Positions 6,374-13,614 of a stretch of DNA of 17,904 bases are shown piece after piece. The translations under genes and the position numbers were made by a program. The DNA comes from Halobacteriales archaeon QS_9_68_42. Its GTDB lineage: Archaea; Halobacteriota; Halobacteria; Halobacteriales; Haloarculaceae. The stretch is from positions 1-17,904 of the forward strand of contig PXSE01000104.1 of the NCBI GenBank assembly GCA_003022905.1, in the 5' to 3' direction. Numbering within the stretch: the stretch's first letter is position 1; each line of letters starts with the position of its first letter. The notes beneath the pieces are model-generated. The model had not been told where the DNA came from. It ran no database searches and saw only the letters and a list, made by a program, of their open reading frames with translations.

Positions 6374-6483
6374 TAGTTACGCGAGAGCCGGCCGGTCACC
6401 CGGCGTCGGGCGGGACCTCGAGCGGGAGGGGGCGTTCGGAAACGCCGCCATCACCGCCGAAGGGGGCTACTCCCTCGTAACTA
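6374..6483. repeat. 110-base segment bounded by 8-bp inverted repeats
   Basis: TAGTTACG (6374-6381) and CGTAACTA (6476-6483) are perfect inverted repeats around GC-rich DNA with a central hairpin (GGCGTT/AACGCC, 6431-6446). It ends 10 bases from the aceB stop. It could be a tiny non-autonomous element or a processing/termination structure; there is no clear target duplication. Confidence 0.3.
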
Positions 6484-6493
6484 CACACTACCG

Positions 6494-7807
6494 TCAGTTT
6501 CCGACCTGCATCGCCCGCTCGACGACCTCGGCGCTGTACAGTTCCGCGAGATCGTCGTGCTGGTCGGGGCGGCTCTCGTAGACGTCTTGGAACAGGTCGA
6601 TCGGCGTCTGGAGCGCCTGGTAGGTCGCCTCGTCCCACATGCGGTCGGAGGCGACGTCGACCTGCACGCCGTCGATATCGACGGTCGCCGACCGGGTCAT
6701 TGCGATGGCGCCCTTGCCGGCCGCCTTTGCGGCCTCGAACTCCTCCATGGAGTCGACGACATCGTCGAGGCTCGGCACGTAGTCGAGCAGGTCCAGCAGT
6801 TCGTCGACGAGTTCCTCCTCGGTCTCGACGAACAGTTCGTCGCCGCCGACCTCGAGCTCGTAGCCGCCGTCGGCCGCCTCAAGATCGATGCGCTCGCCGG
6901 TGTAGACCTCGACGCCGTCCCGGCTCTCGAGCTCGACGGTGCGGCCGTCGGCGTCGACCGTCCAGTAGCCTTCGGCCGGCGGCAGGGGGCTCTTGTTGGC
7001 CTCGACGACCTGCCCGGGCGTGAGCGACCAGATGCCGAGCATACCCATGGCGTTGTTGGCGGTGATGCGGTCGTGGTAGCCCTCGACGTCGCGGATGTCG
7101 TCGTAGGGGCCGTCGATGGCGATACAGCCGGCCGCGGAGGCCGCCCGGGAGGTGTTGTGCCGCAGCTCCTTCCACCCCGGCAGGCCGCCGGTGGGCGTGA
7201 TGGCGCGCAGGTCCTTGGTGTAGTCGACCTCGCCGTCGACAAGCAGGAACAGCCGCTCGAGGTTGTTGGACGGCTTGCCCATCTCCTCGCGGAGCTTCCC
7301 CATCGCCAGTTCGGCCGACCCGGACTCGACGATGACGCTCATCGCCAGCGACCCCTCCTCGAGGCCGTGTTCGTTCTCGATGATGGTGAAGAACTCGTCG
7401 GCCTTCTTCCAGTCGTCGACGTCGCCGACCTCGGGAACCACGAACCCGTCGATGTGCTCGACGGCGCCGTTCGACGGGTCGGTGATTTCCAGCATGTGCT
7501 GAAAGCCCCTGTACCGCGTTGCGGGGCTGTCGCGGTGCCAGACGACGCGGGGGTGGATTTCGCTAGGGAAGTCGGCGCCGCCCTCGGCGACCACCTCCGC
7601 GATGTTCTCGGCGCCCTCGTCGCGCATGTTCGGCGCGGTGGCGTCCTCGTTGTCCGGCACCCAGACGTCGGGTGCCTGCATCCCGCGCAGGCCGATGGCA
7701 CTCCGGAGCTTCTTCGCGGAGTCGGCCTCGCCCTGCTCTGCGGTCGGCGTCGTGAAGAACGTCCGCACGAACGTGCGGTCGTGGGTTCGCTCGTCGATTG
7801 CGCTCAT
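6494..7807 (-). CDS. aceB: Malate synthase, haloarchaeal type
   Basis: The enzyme condenses glyoxylate with acetyl-CoA to malate, completing the glyoxylate bypass used for growth on acetate or other C2 sources. The 437 residues match the short haloarchaeal isoform (MSH) first described in Haloferax volcanii, which is much smaller than bacterial forms A and G. Recognisable stretches are FVRTFFTTPTAEQG near the N-terminus, RGMQAPDVWVPDNEDATAPN, IHPRVVWHRDSPATRYRGFQ, SVIVESGSAELAMGKLREEM, LFLLVDGEVDYTKDLRA and the C-terminal MWDEATYQALQTPIDLFQDV. It lies 128 bases downstream of aceA on the same strand but has its own TATA-like box. The frame is intact, unlike that of aceA. Confidence 0.93.
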   Translation of the reverse strand: MSAIDERTHDRTFVRTFFTTPTAEQGEADSAKKLRSAIGLRGMQAPDVWVPDNEDATAPNMRDEGAENIAEVVAEGGADFPSEIHPRVVWHRDSPATRYRGFQHMLEITDPSNGAVEHIDGFVVPEVGDVDDWKKADEFFTIIENEHGLEEGSLAMSVIVESGSAELAMGKLREEMGKPSNNLERLFLLVDGEVDYTKDLRAITPTGGLPGWKELRHNTSRAASAAGCIAIDGPYDDIRDVEGYHDRITANNAMGMLGIWSLTPGQVVEANKSPLPPAEGYWTVDADGRTVELESRDGVEVYTGERIDLEAADGGYELEVGGDELFVETEEELVDELLDLLDYVPSLDDVVDSMEEFEAAKAAGKGAIAMTRSATVDIDGVQVDVASDRMWDEATYQALQTPIDLFQDVYESRPDQHDDLAELYSAEVVERAMQVGN

Positions 7808-7830
7808 CTCGCCGGAGGGTTATCTCGGCG

Positions 7831-7842
7831 AGTATTAAAGCT
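7831..7842 (-). promoter_or_regulatory. TATA-like box of aceB
   Basis: Minus-strand CTTTAATACT (7840-7831) lies 24-33 bases before the aceB ATG (first base 7807). aceB can therefore probably be transcribed as a leaderless mRNA as well as by read-through from aceA. Confidence 0.5.
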
Positions 7843-7935
7843 GGTCGAAACGGCTCTATTGGCGGTAGACAGCCTGCTACGCGGAGTTACGACTGGTCGC
7901 ACCAGAAGGAGATCCGGGCCGCCGCGGCGCGTCGG

Positions 7936-8829
7936 TCAGTCGTCCTGCTCGGACGTGAGCGGCTCGTTCTGGTCCTCGGTGAAGCCCTCGGAGGCCTCCA
8001 TCCGGGCCTTCGCCTCGGGGTCGTACTGCGCTTCGATGTCCTGGAACCGCGAGACGAAGGAGAGCTCGTGGTGGCTCTCGGTCTCGTGGCCGAGGTAGCG
8101 GCCCTCGAGGTCGAACTGCGCGCGCTCGTCGTTCTCGGCGAGGCTCTTCATGTCTTCGTAGACGGCGTGAGCGCCGGAGTGCAGCGCGTACAGCGTGATG
8201 AAGATGTACTGGTAGCCGAGGTCGCCCAGCTCCTGGAACGTGAGCGGGTCCTCCTCCTCGCTCCAGGCGAAGCTGGAGGAGTAGTTGAATGCGAGGTCGA
8301 CCTCGGGGTGGGTTTCGTGGAGTGCCTCGGCGTAGGCGACCGCGTCTTTGCGGGAGGGGTCCGGCATCTCGGGCCACACGAGGTCGACGCCGCAGTCGGC
8401 GTACAGTCGGCCGCGTGCGACGTGTTCGTCCCAGTCGCCGTTGGCGGAGCCGTAGGCGTCCGTGCGGGCGATGACGATGGTGTCGTCACTCTGTTTTGCG
8501 TCGACGGCCGCCGAGAACCGCGCCTCGGCGTCCTCGCGGGAGACGATCTTCTTGCCGGCGATGTGCCCGCAGCGCTTCGGCGTCGTCTGGTCCTCGATGT
8601 GGACGGCGGCGACGCCGGCCTTCTCGTACTCGCGGACCGCCCGCCGGACGTTGTGGATGCCGCCGTAGCCGGTGTCACAGTCGGCGACGACCGGCAGGTT
8701 GGTCGCCTCGACGATGCGCTTTGCGTTCTCGACCATCTCGGTCATCGACACCATCTCGAGGTCCGGGAAACCGAACTGGCCCAGGACCGTCGAGTAGCCG
8801 GACATGTACGCCGCGTCCAGGCCCGCCAT
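7936..8829 (-). CDS. aceA: Isocitrate lyase, body with damaged 5' end
   Basis: Isocitrate lyase splits isocitrate into glyoxylate and succinate and feeds the adjacent malate synthase. The 297-residue frame holds nearly the whole TIM barrel: [20 protein letters not shown] (residues 8-27), Mg-binding [10 protein letters not shown] (48-57), [14 protein letters not shown] (76-89) with active-site Cys87, [17 protein letters not shown] and [12 protein letters not shown] 8829 (MAGLDAAYM) is not the natural start: the same frame carries family sequence further upstream ([18 protein letters not shown], back to about 8886) without a start codon, while the likely original ATG (8914) is in another frame. 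Relatives run about 345 residues. As read, the enzyme would lack its N-terminal region unless the junction is a sequence error. Confidence 0.88.
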   Translation of the reverse strand: MAGLDAAYMSGYSTVLGQFGFPDLEMVSMTEMVENAKRIVEATNLPVVADCDTGYGGIHNVRRAVREYEKAGVAAVHIEDQTTPKRCGHIAGKKIVSREDAEARFSAAVDAKQSDDTIVIARTDAYGSANGDWDEHVARGRLYADCGVDLVWPEMPDPSRKDAVAYAEALHETHPEVDLAFNYSSSFAWSEEEDPLTFQELGDLGYQYIFITLYALHSGAHAVYEDMKSLAENDERAQFDLEGRYLGHETESHHELSFVSRFQDIEAQYDPEAKARMEASEGFTEDQNEPLTSEQDD

Positions 8830-8914
8830 CTCCGCCAGCCGGGCGTCCAGCGCGTGGTACAGGCCCGGCGCGAACGTGAAGTCCTGCGACCTTGCCGTCG
8901 TTGTCGTGTGCCAT
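8830..8914 (-). pseudogene. aceA: Detached N-terminal fragment of aceA
   Basis: ATG at 8914 begins MAHDNDGKV, a plausible aceA start, but continues in the wrong frame. From about 8886 the aceA frame resumes as [20 protein letters not shown]. Compared with other haloarchaeal isocitrate lyases, about 25-35 residues (the NPTAR-LRELL helix before the first barrel strand) are missing at a junction near 8880-8892 (minus-strand GTCGCAGGAC), with a frame change. Confidence 0.7.
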
Positions 8915-9069
8915 GGTTATCTCGTAGTTTGGCCGACGCCGGGCGCCGATCCGCCCGGACGTCGGTGATCCCTGAGCGAGCACAGCCGGTCCCGCCGGCG
9001 TCGCGTCGGCCGGTTCCGGACCGCGTCCGTGGGTCGCCCATCGTGTGCGTTCGACCGGAGCAGCGATGA

Positions 9070-9125
9070 CTACAAAACCTTTATGATTTTTAATGTTAAT
9101 ACTCGTTAGACTGTTTTCAGTCCTT
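9070..9125 (-). promoter_or_regulatory. AT-rich island, probable promoter region for aceA
   Basis: This is the most AT-rich stretch upstream of aceA. On the minus strand it includes ATTAACATTAAAAATCATAA followed by AGGTTTTG, with several TATA-like options. GACTG, TTTT, CAGTC (9111-9124) forms a small hairpin that could end the R2-like oxidase transcript. A start here would give aceA an unusual leader of about 150 GC-rich bases (8915-9069), in which I see no gene. Confidence 0.4.
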
Positions 9126-9201
9126 AAGGGAGTGAGAATCACTAGCACCACAGACGGGGGCGGCCCGGAAGCGAACCGCAAGACTGCGACGCCACGGCCG
9201 C

Positions 9202-10149
9202 TCAGTCGGCCGCTGCGGGGTCGTCGTCCAGCGCGACGAGTTCCTCGACGCTGGGGACGGCGGCGTCGGCGTCAGTGATAATGTCGATGCGGCGGGTGAG
9301 CTTCTCGCGGGCGTACTCGACCAGCGGCATCGGGTCGACCACCTCGTCGGTGGCGCTCACCGTCTCGGCGACGAACGGCATCAACTCCTGGAGGGTGTCC
9401 CGGACCACCTGCTCGTCGACGCCGTCCTCCGCGAGGTGGGTCTGGACCTGCTGCATCCCGAACCCGACGTGGCGGCCCTCGTCGCTCCGGATGTGGGAGA
9501 TGCCCTCGACGAGGCCCTCGAGGTGCGGCAGGTCCCGGGTGGCGACGTCGTCGTCCCCGCGGGGCGACACCGAGGAGGTGATGCCGTAGTAGCCGGTCTG
9601 TGCGAGAACGGACTCGACGACGAGGTGGTAGTGGCAGTACGCCCGGACGCGGTTCTCGGGTGTGTCGTCGGTCAGGAGCCGCTCCATCGCCGTCTCCGTG
9701 CGCTCGAACAGTTCGACGTAGCCGTCGGGGAAGAACCGCTGGTCGGTTGGCGCTACCCGCTCGAAGTCGCGCGCTTCGGCGACCGGGAACACCACCTCCC
9801 GCCAGTAGCGGTCGAAGAACTGGGTGTGCTTTGCCTCCTCGTATATCTGGCTGGAGATGAACATCTGGTCGTTGATATCCTCCAGTGCGACCGAAAGCGG
9901 CGCCAGGTCCTCGGTGACCGACTCCTCGCCGGCCCCGAACAGCGCGAGCGTCTGCATCAGGTCCTCGAACTCGGCCTCGCCCAGCGCGTCGGTCGGGTCG
10001 ATCAACCGCTCGCGGTCCTGCTCCAGCAGTTCCTGGGGGATGTCCTCGTAGGGGTCCCAGTGGTTGTAGACGGCGTGCTTGAAGTAGCCGCCGCCGACAG
10101 TGTCGGGTTCGATCCGCATCTCGCGGTCCGAATCGCGTATCTGCGTCAT
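9202..10149 (-). CDS. R2-like ligand-binding oxidase (ferritin-like, ribonucleotide-reductase R2 homologue)
   Basis: A 315-residue four-helix di-metal protein. Ligand positions follow the R2 pattern: Glu75 in FGAGEESVTEDLAPL, Glu105 and His108 in YEEAKHTQFF, Glu179 in YHLVVES, Glu224 and His227 in SDEGRHVGFG. Val78 (three after the first ligand) and Tyr174 (five before the fourth) sit where R2lox proteins form their Val-Tyr ether cross-link, arguing for R2lox rather than a true ribonucleotide reductase beta subunit, as such genes are often labelled. R2lox proteins carry a Mn/Fe centre and a bound fatty-acid-like ligand; the physiological substrate is unknown. Start 10149 (MTQIRDSDREMRIEPDTVGG) is preferred; 50 possible upstream residues are low-complexity. 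No reductase alpha-subunit gene is nearby. Confidence 0.8.
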   Translation of the reverse strand: MTQIRDSDREMRIEPDTVGGGYFKHAVYNHWDPYEDIPQELLEQDRERLIDPTDALGEAEFEDLMQTLALFGAGEESVTEDLAPLSVALEDINDQMFISSQIYEEAKHTQFFDRYWREVVFPVAEARDFERVAPTDQRFFPDGYVELFERTETAMERLLTDDTPENRVRAYCHYHLVVESVLAQTGYYGITSSVSPRGDDDVATRDLPHLEGLVEGISHIRSDEGRHVGFGMQQVQTHLAEDGVDEQVVRDTLQELMPFVAETVSATDEVVDPMPLVEYAREKLTRRIDIITDADAAVPSVEELVALDDDPAAAD

Positions 10150-10202
10150 GCCCGGTGGTTGCGGCCCCGTCTCAATCGTCCTGTCGCCCGCGATTCGAGG
10201 CG

Positions 10203-10212
10203 GGCTTATACC
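10203..10212 (-). promoter_or_regulatory. TATA-like box of the R2-like oxidase gene
   Basis: Minus-strand GGTATAAGCC lies 54-63 bases before the ATG at 10149, predicting a leader of about 30 bases. It abuts one arm of the 10-bp inverted repeat at 10213-10222, a good place for a regulator to act. Confidence 0.45.
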
Positions 10213-10314
10213 GCCGGCTGTAGTTCTTTCACAGTTTCTCGGCGATATCCGGTCGGACTGTCGCCCGGAACCCCATCCTTCCGGACAGGACCGCGTCACG
10301 CAAGTACAGCCGGC
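10213..10314. promoter_or_regulatory. Perfect 10-bp inverted repeat in the divergent promoter region
   Basis: GCCGGCTGTA (10213-10222) and TACAGCCGGC (10305-10314) are exact inverted copies 82 bases apart. One arm touches the TATA box of the R2-like oxidase; the other lies 56 bases before the HTH-10 start. They could be paired operator half-sites, possibly for the HTH-10 protein itself. That link is inference. Confidence 0.4.
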
Positions 10315-10370
10315 AGTATTGAGCGGTGTGCCAGCAAAACACGTAAACCGCTTCCGGGCGAGGGCGAGGT

Positions 10371-10997
10371 ATGCGCTACGCGACCGTCGTCATCGCGCCG
10401 CAGGGCGGCGGCCTCCAGCCGGCCGACCGGGCGCTGGCGGCCGAGTCGACGGCCACGCGCGACCGCATCCACCAGATAAATCTGTTGTCGGACGGCACCT
10501 GCGTGACGCTGTACAGCATCCGCGGCGACCTCTCGCGGGCGGCGGCGCTGCTTGCCGCCCAGGACGACGTCGTCTCCCACGATGTCTCCGGCGACCGTGA
10601 GGGACTGGCCTACATCCACTTCCAGCCGACCGAGACGGTCGCCCGCCTGCTGTCGATCGTCCGGGACAACGAGATAGTCCTGCAGACGCCCATCAACTGC
10701 CTTCCGGACGGCGGCGTCCGGGTCACCATCGTCGGCGACAACGGGACCATCCAGCGGGTCGTCGACGCGATTCCGGACTCGCTGACACTGACGCTGGAGG
10801 GGCTGGGCGACTACCACCCCGACTCCGAACGGCTGTTCTCGGTGCTGACCGAGCGCCAACGGGAGATATTGGAGGCCGCGGTCGAATCGGGCTACTACGA
10901 GGAGCCGCGCGGGGCGACCCACGAGGAGATCGCCCGCAAGGTGGGCGTCTCGGCGGGCACCGTCGGCGAGCACCTCCGGAAGGTCGAGGAGAAGGTT
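10371..10997 (+). CDS. HTH-10 transcriptional regulator (bacterio-opsin activator type), 3' end fused
   Basis: The N-terminal 150 residues (MRYATVVIAPQGGGLQPADR onward) form an alpha/beta sensor-like domain as in haloarchaeal Bat-type regulators. The C-terminal HTH_10 domain is clear: LTERQREILEAAVESGYYEE (residues 159-178), then GATHEEIARKVGVSAGTVGE and HLRKVEEKV (201-209). Relatives end within a few residues of this point. Here the frame stays open to 11423, but everything after about 10997 is Arg/Pro-rich and antithetic to the membrane-protein frame (+1) overlapping it, so the natural stop seems to be missing. I list only the believable part. It is divergent from the R2-like oxidase gene and may regulate it. 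Confidence 0.75.
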
Positions 10998-11025
10998 CGA
11001 GTGGACGCCCGCCAGGGCCGCCCTC

Positions 11026-11337
11026 GTGATTGCCGCGCTCCTGACGGCGGGCATCCACCTCGCGCTGGCGACGACGACGGGCGAGAACGTCTTCGCCGTT
11101 CTCGGCCTCGGCCTCCTCGTTGGGTTCGTCATCTTCCTCACCGACCTCTGGGAGCCGGTCCTGTACCTCGTTGGCGCCGTCTACGTCGGCGTCACGACGA
11201 CGGTATGGGTGCTGGCCGGCATGCCGCAACCGCTCCTCGGCGCCGTCGACAAGGTGATACAGGCGGTATTGTTCGCGCTCTTCATCTACATGCTCGTCAG
11301 CGAGATGCGGACCGACGACGCGGACTCGAGCGACTGA
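11026..11337 (+). CDS. Small four-helix membrane protein, 5' end probably lost
   Basis: The frame encodes four membrane segments: ALVIAALLTAGIHLAL, VFAVLGLGLLVGFVIFL, VLYLVGAVYVGVTTTVWVLA and KVIQAVLFALFIYMLV, ending with an acidic tail (TDDADSSD). GTG 11026 is the only start available, but it cuts into the first segment. The frame extends naturally upstream as RFEWTPARAALVIAALL to about 10995 with no ATG, GTG or TTG, so the original start was probably removed at the junction with the HTH-10 gene. Such small proteins with a His in helix 1 (GIHLALA) are common in haloarchaea, function unknown. Confidence 0.6.
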   Translation: MIAALLTAGIHLALATTTGENVFAVLGLGLLVGFVIFLTDLWEPVLYLVGAVYVGVTTTVWVLAGMPQPLLGAVDKVIQAVLFALFIYMLVSEMRTDDADSSD

Positions 11338-11412
11338 TACGGACTGCTGTGCCCGCGTATCACGGCGGTCGGCGTACCTCCGGACTGCAGCGGTCCGTCG
11401 CCGGCGCCGGGG

Positions 11413-11655
11413 TCAGCCGCTGAGCACCCACGAGAAGCCGCACTCCCCGCAGACGGCCTTCGCCCACGACAGCCCGGAGTTCTTCGTCAGCGACCCCTCG
11501 CCGCACTCCGGACACGACGGCGCCTCGAGGGCGTCGATGTCCGCGTCCGCCAGCAGCAGCGCGTGCCGCTCGCGGTACCGCTCGAGCGTCTCCTCGACGG
11601 CCTCGAGCCTGTCCTCGAGCTGTTCGACCCGTGCGTCGATGCTGTCGTCGGTCAC
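11413..11655 (-). CDS. Coiled-coil and zinc-ribbon protein
   Basis: The 80-residue protein has an N-terminal coiled coil (DARVEQLEDRLEAVEETLER, then YRERHALLL) and a C-terminal zinc ribbon with two Cys pairs, SCPECGEGSLT and VCGECGFSW (CxxC...CxxC). GTG 11655 gives MTDDSIDARVEQ, the usual style of start. An in-frame ATG at 11688 would add MGLCRQSSVSA, less likely. Such proteins may dimerise through the coiled coil and bind nucleic acid or protein through the ribbon. The gene is convergent with the membrane protein gene (75 bases between stops). Confidence 0.7.
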   Translation of the reverse strand: MTDDSIDARVEQLEDRLEAVEETLERYRERHALLLADADIDALEAPSCPECGEGSLTKNSGLSWAKAVCGECGFSWVLSG

Positions 11656-11764
11656 GGCCGATACAGAGGACTGCCGACACAAACCCATTCCGGCGGTCCC
11701 AGCCTCCGGTGCTCACACGGGCGTCGGAGCTACTGACGGTCGGTCGTCGATTCTTTGGGAGAAG

Positions 11765-11929
11765 AGCCTAGGCCGGGATTTGAACCAGAGGAAGGCGGTC
11801 CGGGCGTGCGGCCTCCTTTCAGTCGGCCGTTCCGGGCTGCGACTTCCAGGGCTCAAATCCCGTGTCCGGCTCGTCTCGCTCACGGACTCGCTCGTCGCTG
11901 TCGCTCCTCGCTCGTGAGTTCGCGAGACA
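11765..11929 (-). repeat. tRNA-Thr trailer element: inverted T-arm plus second 3'-end copy
   Basis: Reading downstream from the tRNA (minus strand): a GC-rich stretch of CGAGCGA-type short inverted repeats (11929-11865); a 29-base block (11864-11836) beginning CACGGGATTTGAGCCCTG, which contains the T-arm in reverse complement; about 50 bases; then 11786-11765, an exact 22-base copy of the tRNA 3' end (same as 11951-11930). The 29-base block recurs after tRNA-Gly at 15379-15407 with three mismatches. No integrase is present. It could be an attachment-site scar or a dispersed tRNA-associated repeat. Confidence 0.65.
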
Positions 11930-12001
11930 AGCCTAGGCCGGGATTTGAACCCGGGCTCTCGTCCTTACCAAGGACGCGCTTTACCGCTAAGCTACCCAGG
12001 C
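11930..12001 (-). tRNA. tRNA-Thr(GGT)
   Basis: The minus strand folds as a full cloverleaf of 72 bases with discriminator T. The acceptor is GCCTGGG/CCTAGGC (one G-T pair), the D stem GCTT/AAGC, the anticodon arm CGTCC, TTGGTAA, GGACG, and the T arm CCGGG, TTCAAAT, CCCGG. The loop gives anticodon GGT, reading ACC/ACT. No CCA is encoded and there is no intron. It lies 29 bases downstream of the stop of the upstream minus-strand gene; I see no clear promoter of its own. Confidence 0.95.
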
Positions 12002-12030
12002 AGGCACCCGACCGTAGCTGGGATGTGCCG

Positions 12031-12693
12031 TTAATCGTTTCGATTCAACGCCCGACCGCCATCGACTGACAGGGCGGCGATTCGGTCCCGGCGGGCGTCG
12101 TCGAAGAAGGCGTTGACGGCGTCGAAGCGCGGGCCGTCGGGGGCGAACTCGGCGGCGAGGCCGGCGGCGTCGTCGGTGCGGCCGCCAGCGGCGGTGACGC
12201 CAGTGGTGACGGCCAACTCGAGGATATCGGTCTCGAGGCGGCGGTCGAGGCTGGTCGCCCGGTCGCCGGTCGCGTCCTCGCATTCGGTCTGGTCGCGGCC
12301 GAACGCCCGGACGACGGCGACGGCGTCCTCGGCGGCCTCCGTCCGGGCCAGGAGGTAGAACCCGCGGGAGACGAGCACGTCGGCCGCGAGGATGGCCATG
12401 TCGGCTTCCTCGCGGCTCCGCTCGGCCGCGACGCCGGCCTCCGCCCACGGGTTCGACTGCACGATGTGTCGGGTGAGCCGCAGTCCGTCGTAGATCAACT
12501 GGACGCCGGCGGCCTGCTCCGTGAGTCCGTCGGGGTCCTCGCCGGTCACCACCCGAGCGCTCAAGAGGGTCAACACCCCGGGGACGACCGAGTCGTCGGC
12601 GACGTAGTCGTCGATGGTTTCGCGAAGTGCCTCCGGTACGACGTCCGCGGTCGCTTCGGACGCCGCCCGCCGGACGGCGGCGGCTTCCTCCAT
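12031..12693 (-). CDS. Unrecognised alpha-helical haloarchaeal protein, 220 residues
   Basis: The protein (MEEAAAVRRAASEATADVVP onward) is almost wholly alpha-helical by composition, with GVLTLLSARVV, AAGVQLIYDGLRLTRHIV and ADMAILAADVLVSRGFYLLA as its most conserved-looking parts. The last two recall the helix pattern of polyprenyl synthase-like folds but lack DDxxD motifs, so I would not assign that activity. I believe it corresponds to a haloarchaeal DUF (possibly DUF7114), unverified. ATG 12693 is chosen because everything upstream in frame is Arg/Pro noise. It is divergent from the crotonase gene, with 59 bases between starts. Confidence 0.65.
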   Translation of the reverse strand: MEEAAAVRRAASEATADVVPEALRETIDDYVADDSVVPGVLTLLSARVVTGEDPDGLTEQAAGVQLIYDGLRLTRHIVQSNPWAEAGVAAERSREEADMAILAADVLVSRGFYLLARTEAAEDAVAVVRAFGRDQTECEDATGDRATSLDRRLETDILELAVTTGVTAAGGRTDDAAGLAAEFAPDGPRFDAVNAFFDDARRDRIAALSVDGGRALNRND

Positions 12694-12752
12694 TGCACAG
12701 TGGTAGGACAGGCAATGGCAAAGACCTTTGGAAACGGCGATGTCCTGCCTAC

Positions 12753-13454
12753 ATGGTCGAGATCGACGACGACGGCGACCTCCGGGTGGTGACGCTGAAC
12801 CGGCCGGAGCGGCGCAACGCCCTGACGCCGGCGGCCCTGTCGGATCTTGCCGACGCGGTCGCGGGCGCCGACGCGCCGGTGGTGTACTTGCGGGGCGCGG
12901 GCGAGGCCTTCTGTGCGGGCGCGGACCTCTCGGTCGTCGCCGAACTCGCCGACGACGGAGACATCGAGTCGTTTGTCCGCCGGGGTCAGGCGACGGCGGA
13001 CGCCGTCGCCTCGGCGTCGTCGGTCGTGATCGCGGGCATCGATGGCTCGGCACGGGGTGGGGGCGTCGAGCTCGCGCTGGCCTGCGACCTCCGGGTCGCC
13101 ACCCCAATTGCGACGTTCGCCGAACCGGGTGTCGCGTTCGGCCTATTCGGCGCCTGGGGCGGGACCGCCCGACTGCCGGAGGTCGTCGGTCTCGGCAACG
13201 CGATGGACCTCTCGCTGTCCGGGCGGGTCATCGACGCCGAGGAGGCTCTCCGCGTCGGGCTGGTCTCGCGGGTGGTCGACCGCCCGCAGGCGGTCGCGCG
13301 GGATCTGACCGACAACGACGCCGCGGCGATGGAGCGCCTGAAACGACTGCTGCGGACCCGACGGCCGCCCGGAGCGCAGGCCGACGCCGAACTCGACGCT
13401 TTCGAGGCGCTCGTGGCCGCCCACGCCGACGAGTTGCGGAAGTTCGGGGAGTGA
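12753..13454 (+). CDS. Enoyl-CoA hydratase/isomerase (crotonase) family protein
   Basis: A 233-residue crotonase-fold protein: LNRPERRNALT (residues 15-25), oxyanion-hole AGEAFCAGADLS (49-60) and ARGGGVELALACDLRVA (100-116), then FAEPGVAFGLFGAWGGTARL (122-141). Crotonases act on acyl-CoA thioesters through an oxyanion hole. Glu106 matches the first catalytic Glu of hydratases (Glu144 of the rat enzyme), but the second (Glu164) is Gly126 here, so straightforward water addition is doubtful; isomerase, hydrolase or lyase activity is possible. It is slightly short at the C-terminus. ATG 12753 follows a TATA-like CTTTGGA (12725-12731) 22-28 bases away. Confidence 0.8.
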   Translation: MVEIDDDGDLRVVTLNRPERRNALTPAALSDLADAVAGADAPVVYLRGAGEAFCAGADLSVVAELADDGDIESFVRRGQATADAVASASSVVIAGIDGSARGGGVELALACDLRVATPIATFAEPGVAFGLFGAWGGTARLPEVVGLGNAMDLSLSGRVIDAEEALRVGLVSRVVDRPQAVARDLTDNDAAAMERLKRLLRTRRPPGAQADAELDAFEALVAAHADELRKFGE

Positions 13455-13512
13455 GGGGCTGTCGGTCCGGTGTCGATGGTGTCGTGGCGACTGCCGTACC
13501 CGTGTTCCGGCG

Positions 13513-13536
13513 CGACCGAACGGGGGCGTTCGGTCG
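13513..13536. repeat. 9-bp hairpin downstream of the crotonase gene
   Basis: CGACCGAAC, loop GGGGGC, GTTCGGTCG: a perfect stem 58 bases after the crotonase stop. No T-run follows, so a terminator or processing role is only possible. Confidence 0.4.
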
Positions 13537-13614
13537 GTATCGAGGTGACGTACAGGGGTCAGTATCTGTCATCGTAAAGGTTGAGACCCTCGGCCGGATA
13601 GGGTGAGTGTAGGA

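Noticed and set aside
6557..9069. Long plus-strand open frames opposite aceB and aceA
   Set aside because: They mirror two strongly recognised enzymes; composition is Val/Asp/Arg-rich shadow sequence.
10998..11423. C-terminal extension of the HTH-10 frame
   Set aside because: Arg/Pro-rich without domains and overlapping a clear four-helix membrane frame; best explained by a missing stop.
11755..12069. Open frames reading RPGFEPG-like peptides across tRNA-Thr, and similar ones across tRNA-Gly (15038-15706)
   Set aside because: These are translations of tRNA T-arm sequence and its copies, not proteins.
13541..13554. 14-base match CGAGGTGACGTACA shared with 5686-5699 upstream of hsp20
   Set aside because: About one such match is expected by chance in a window of this size, and the positions relative to starts differ.
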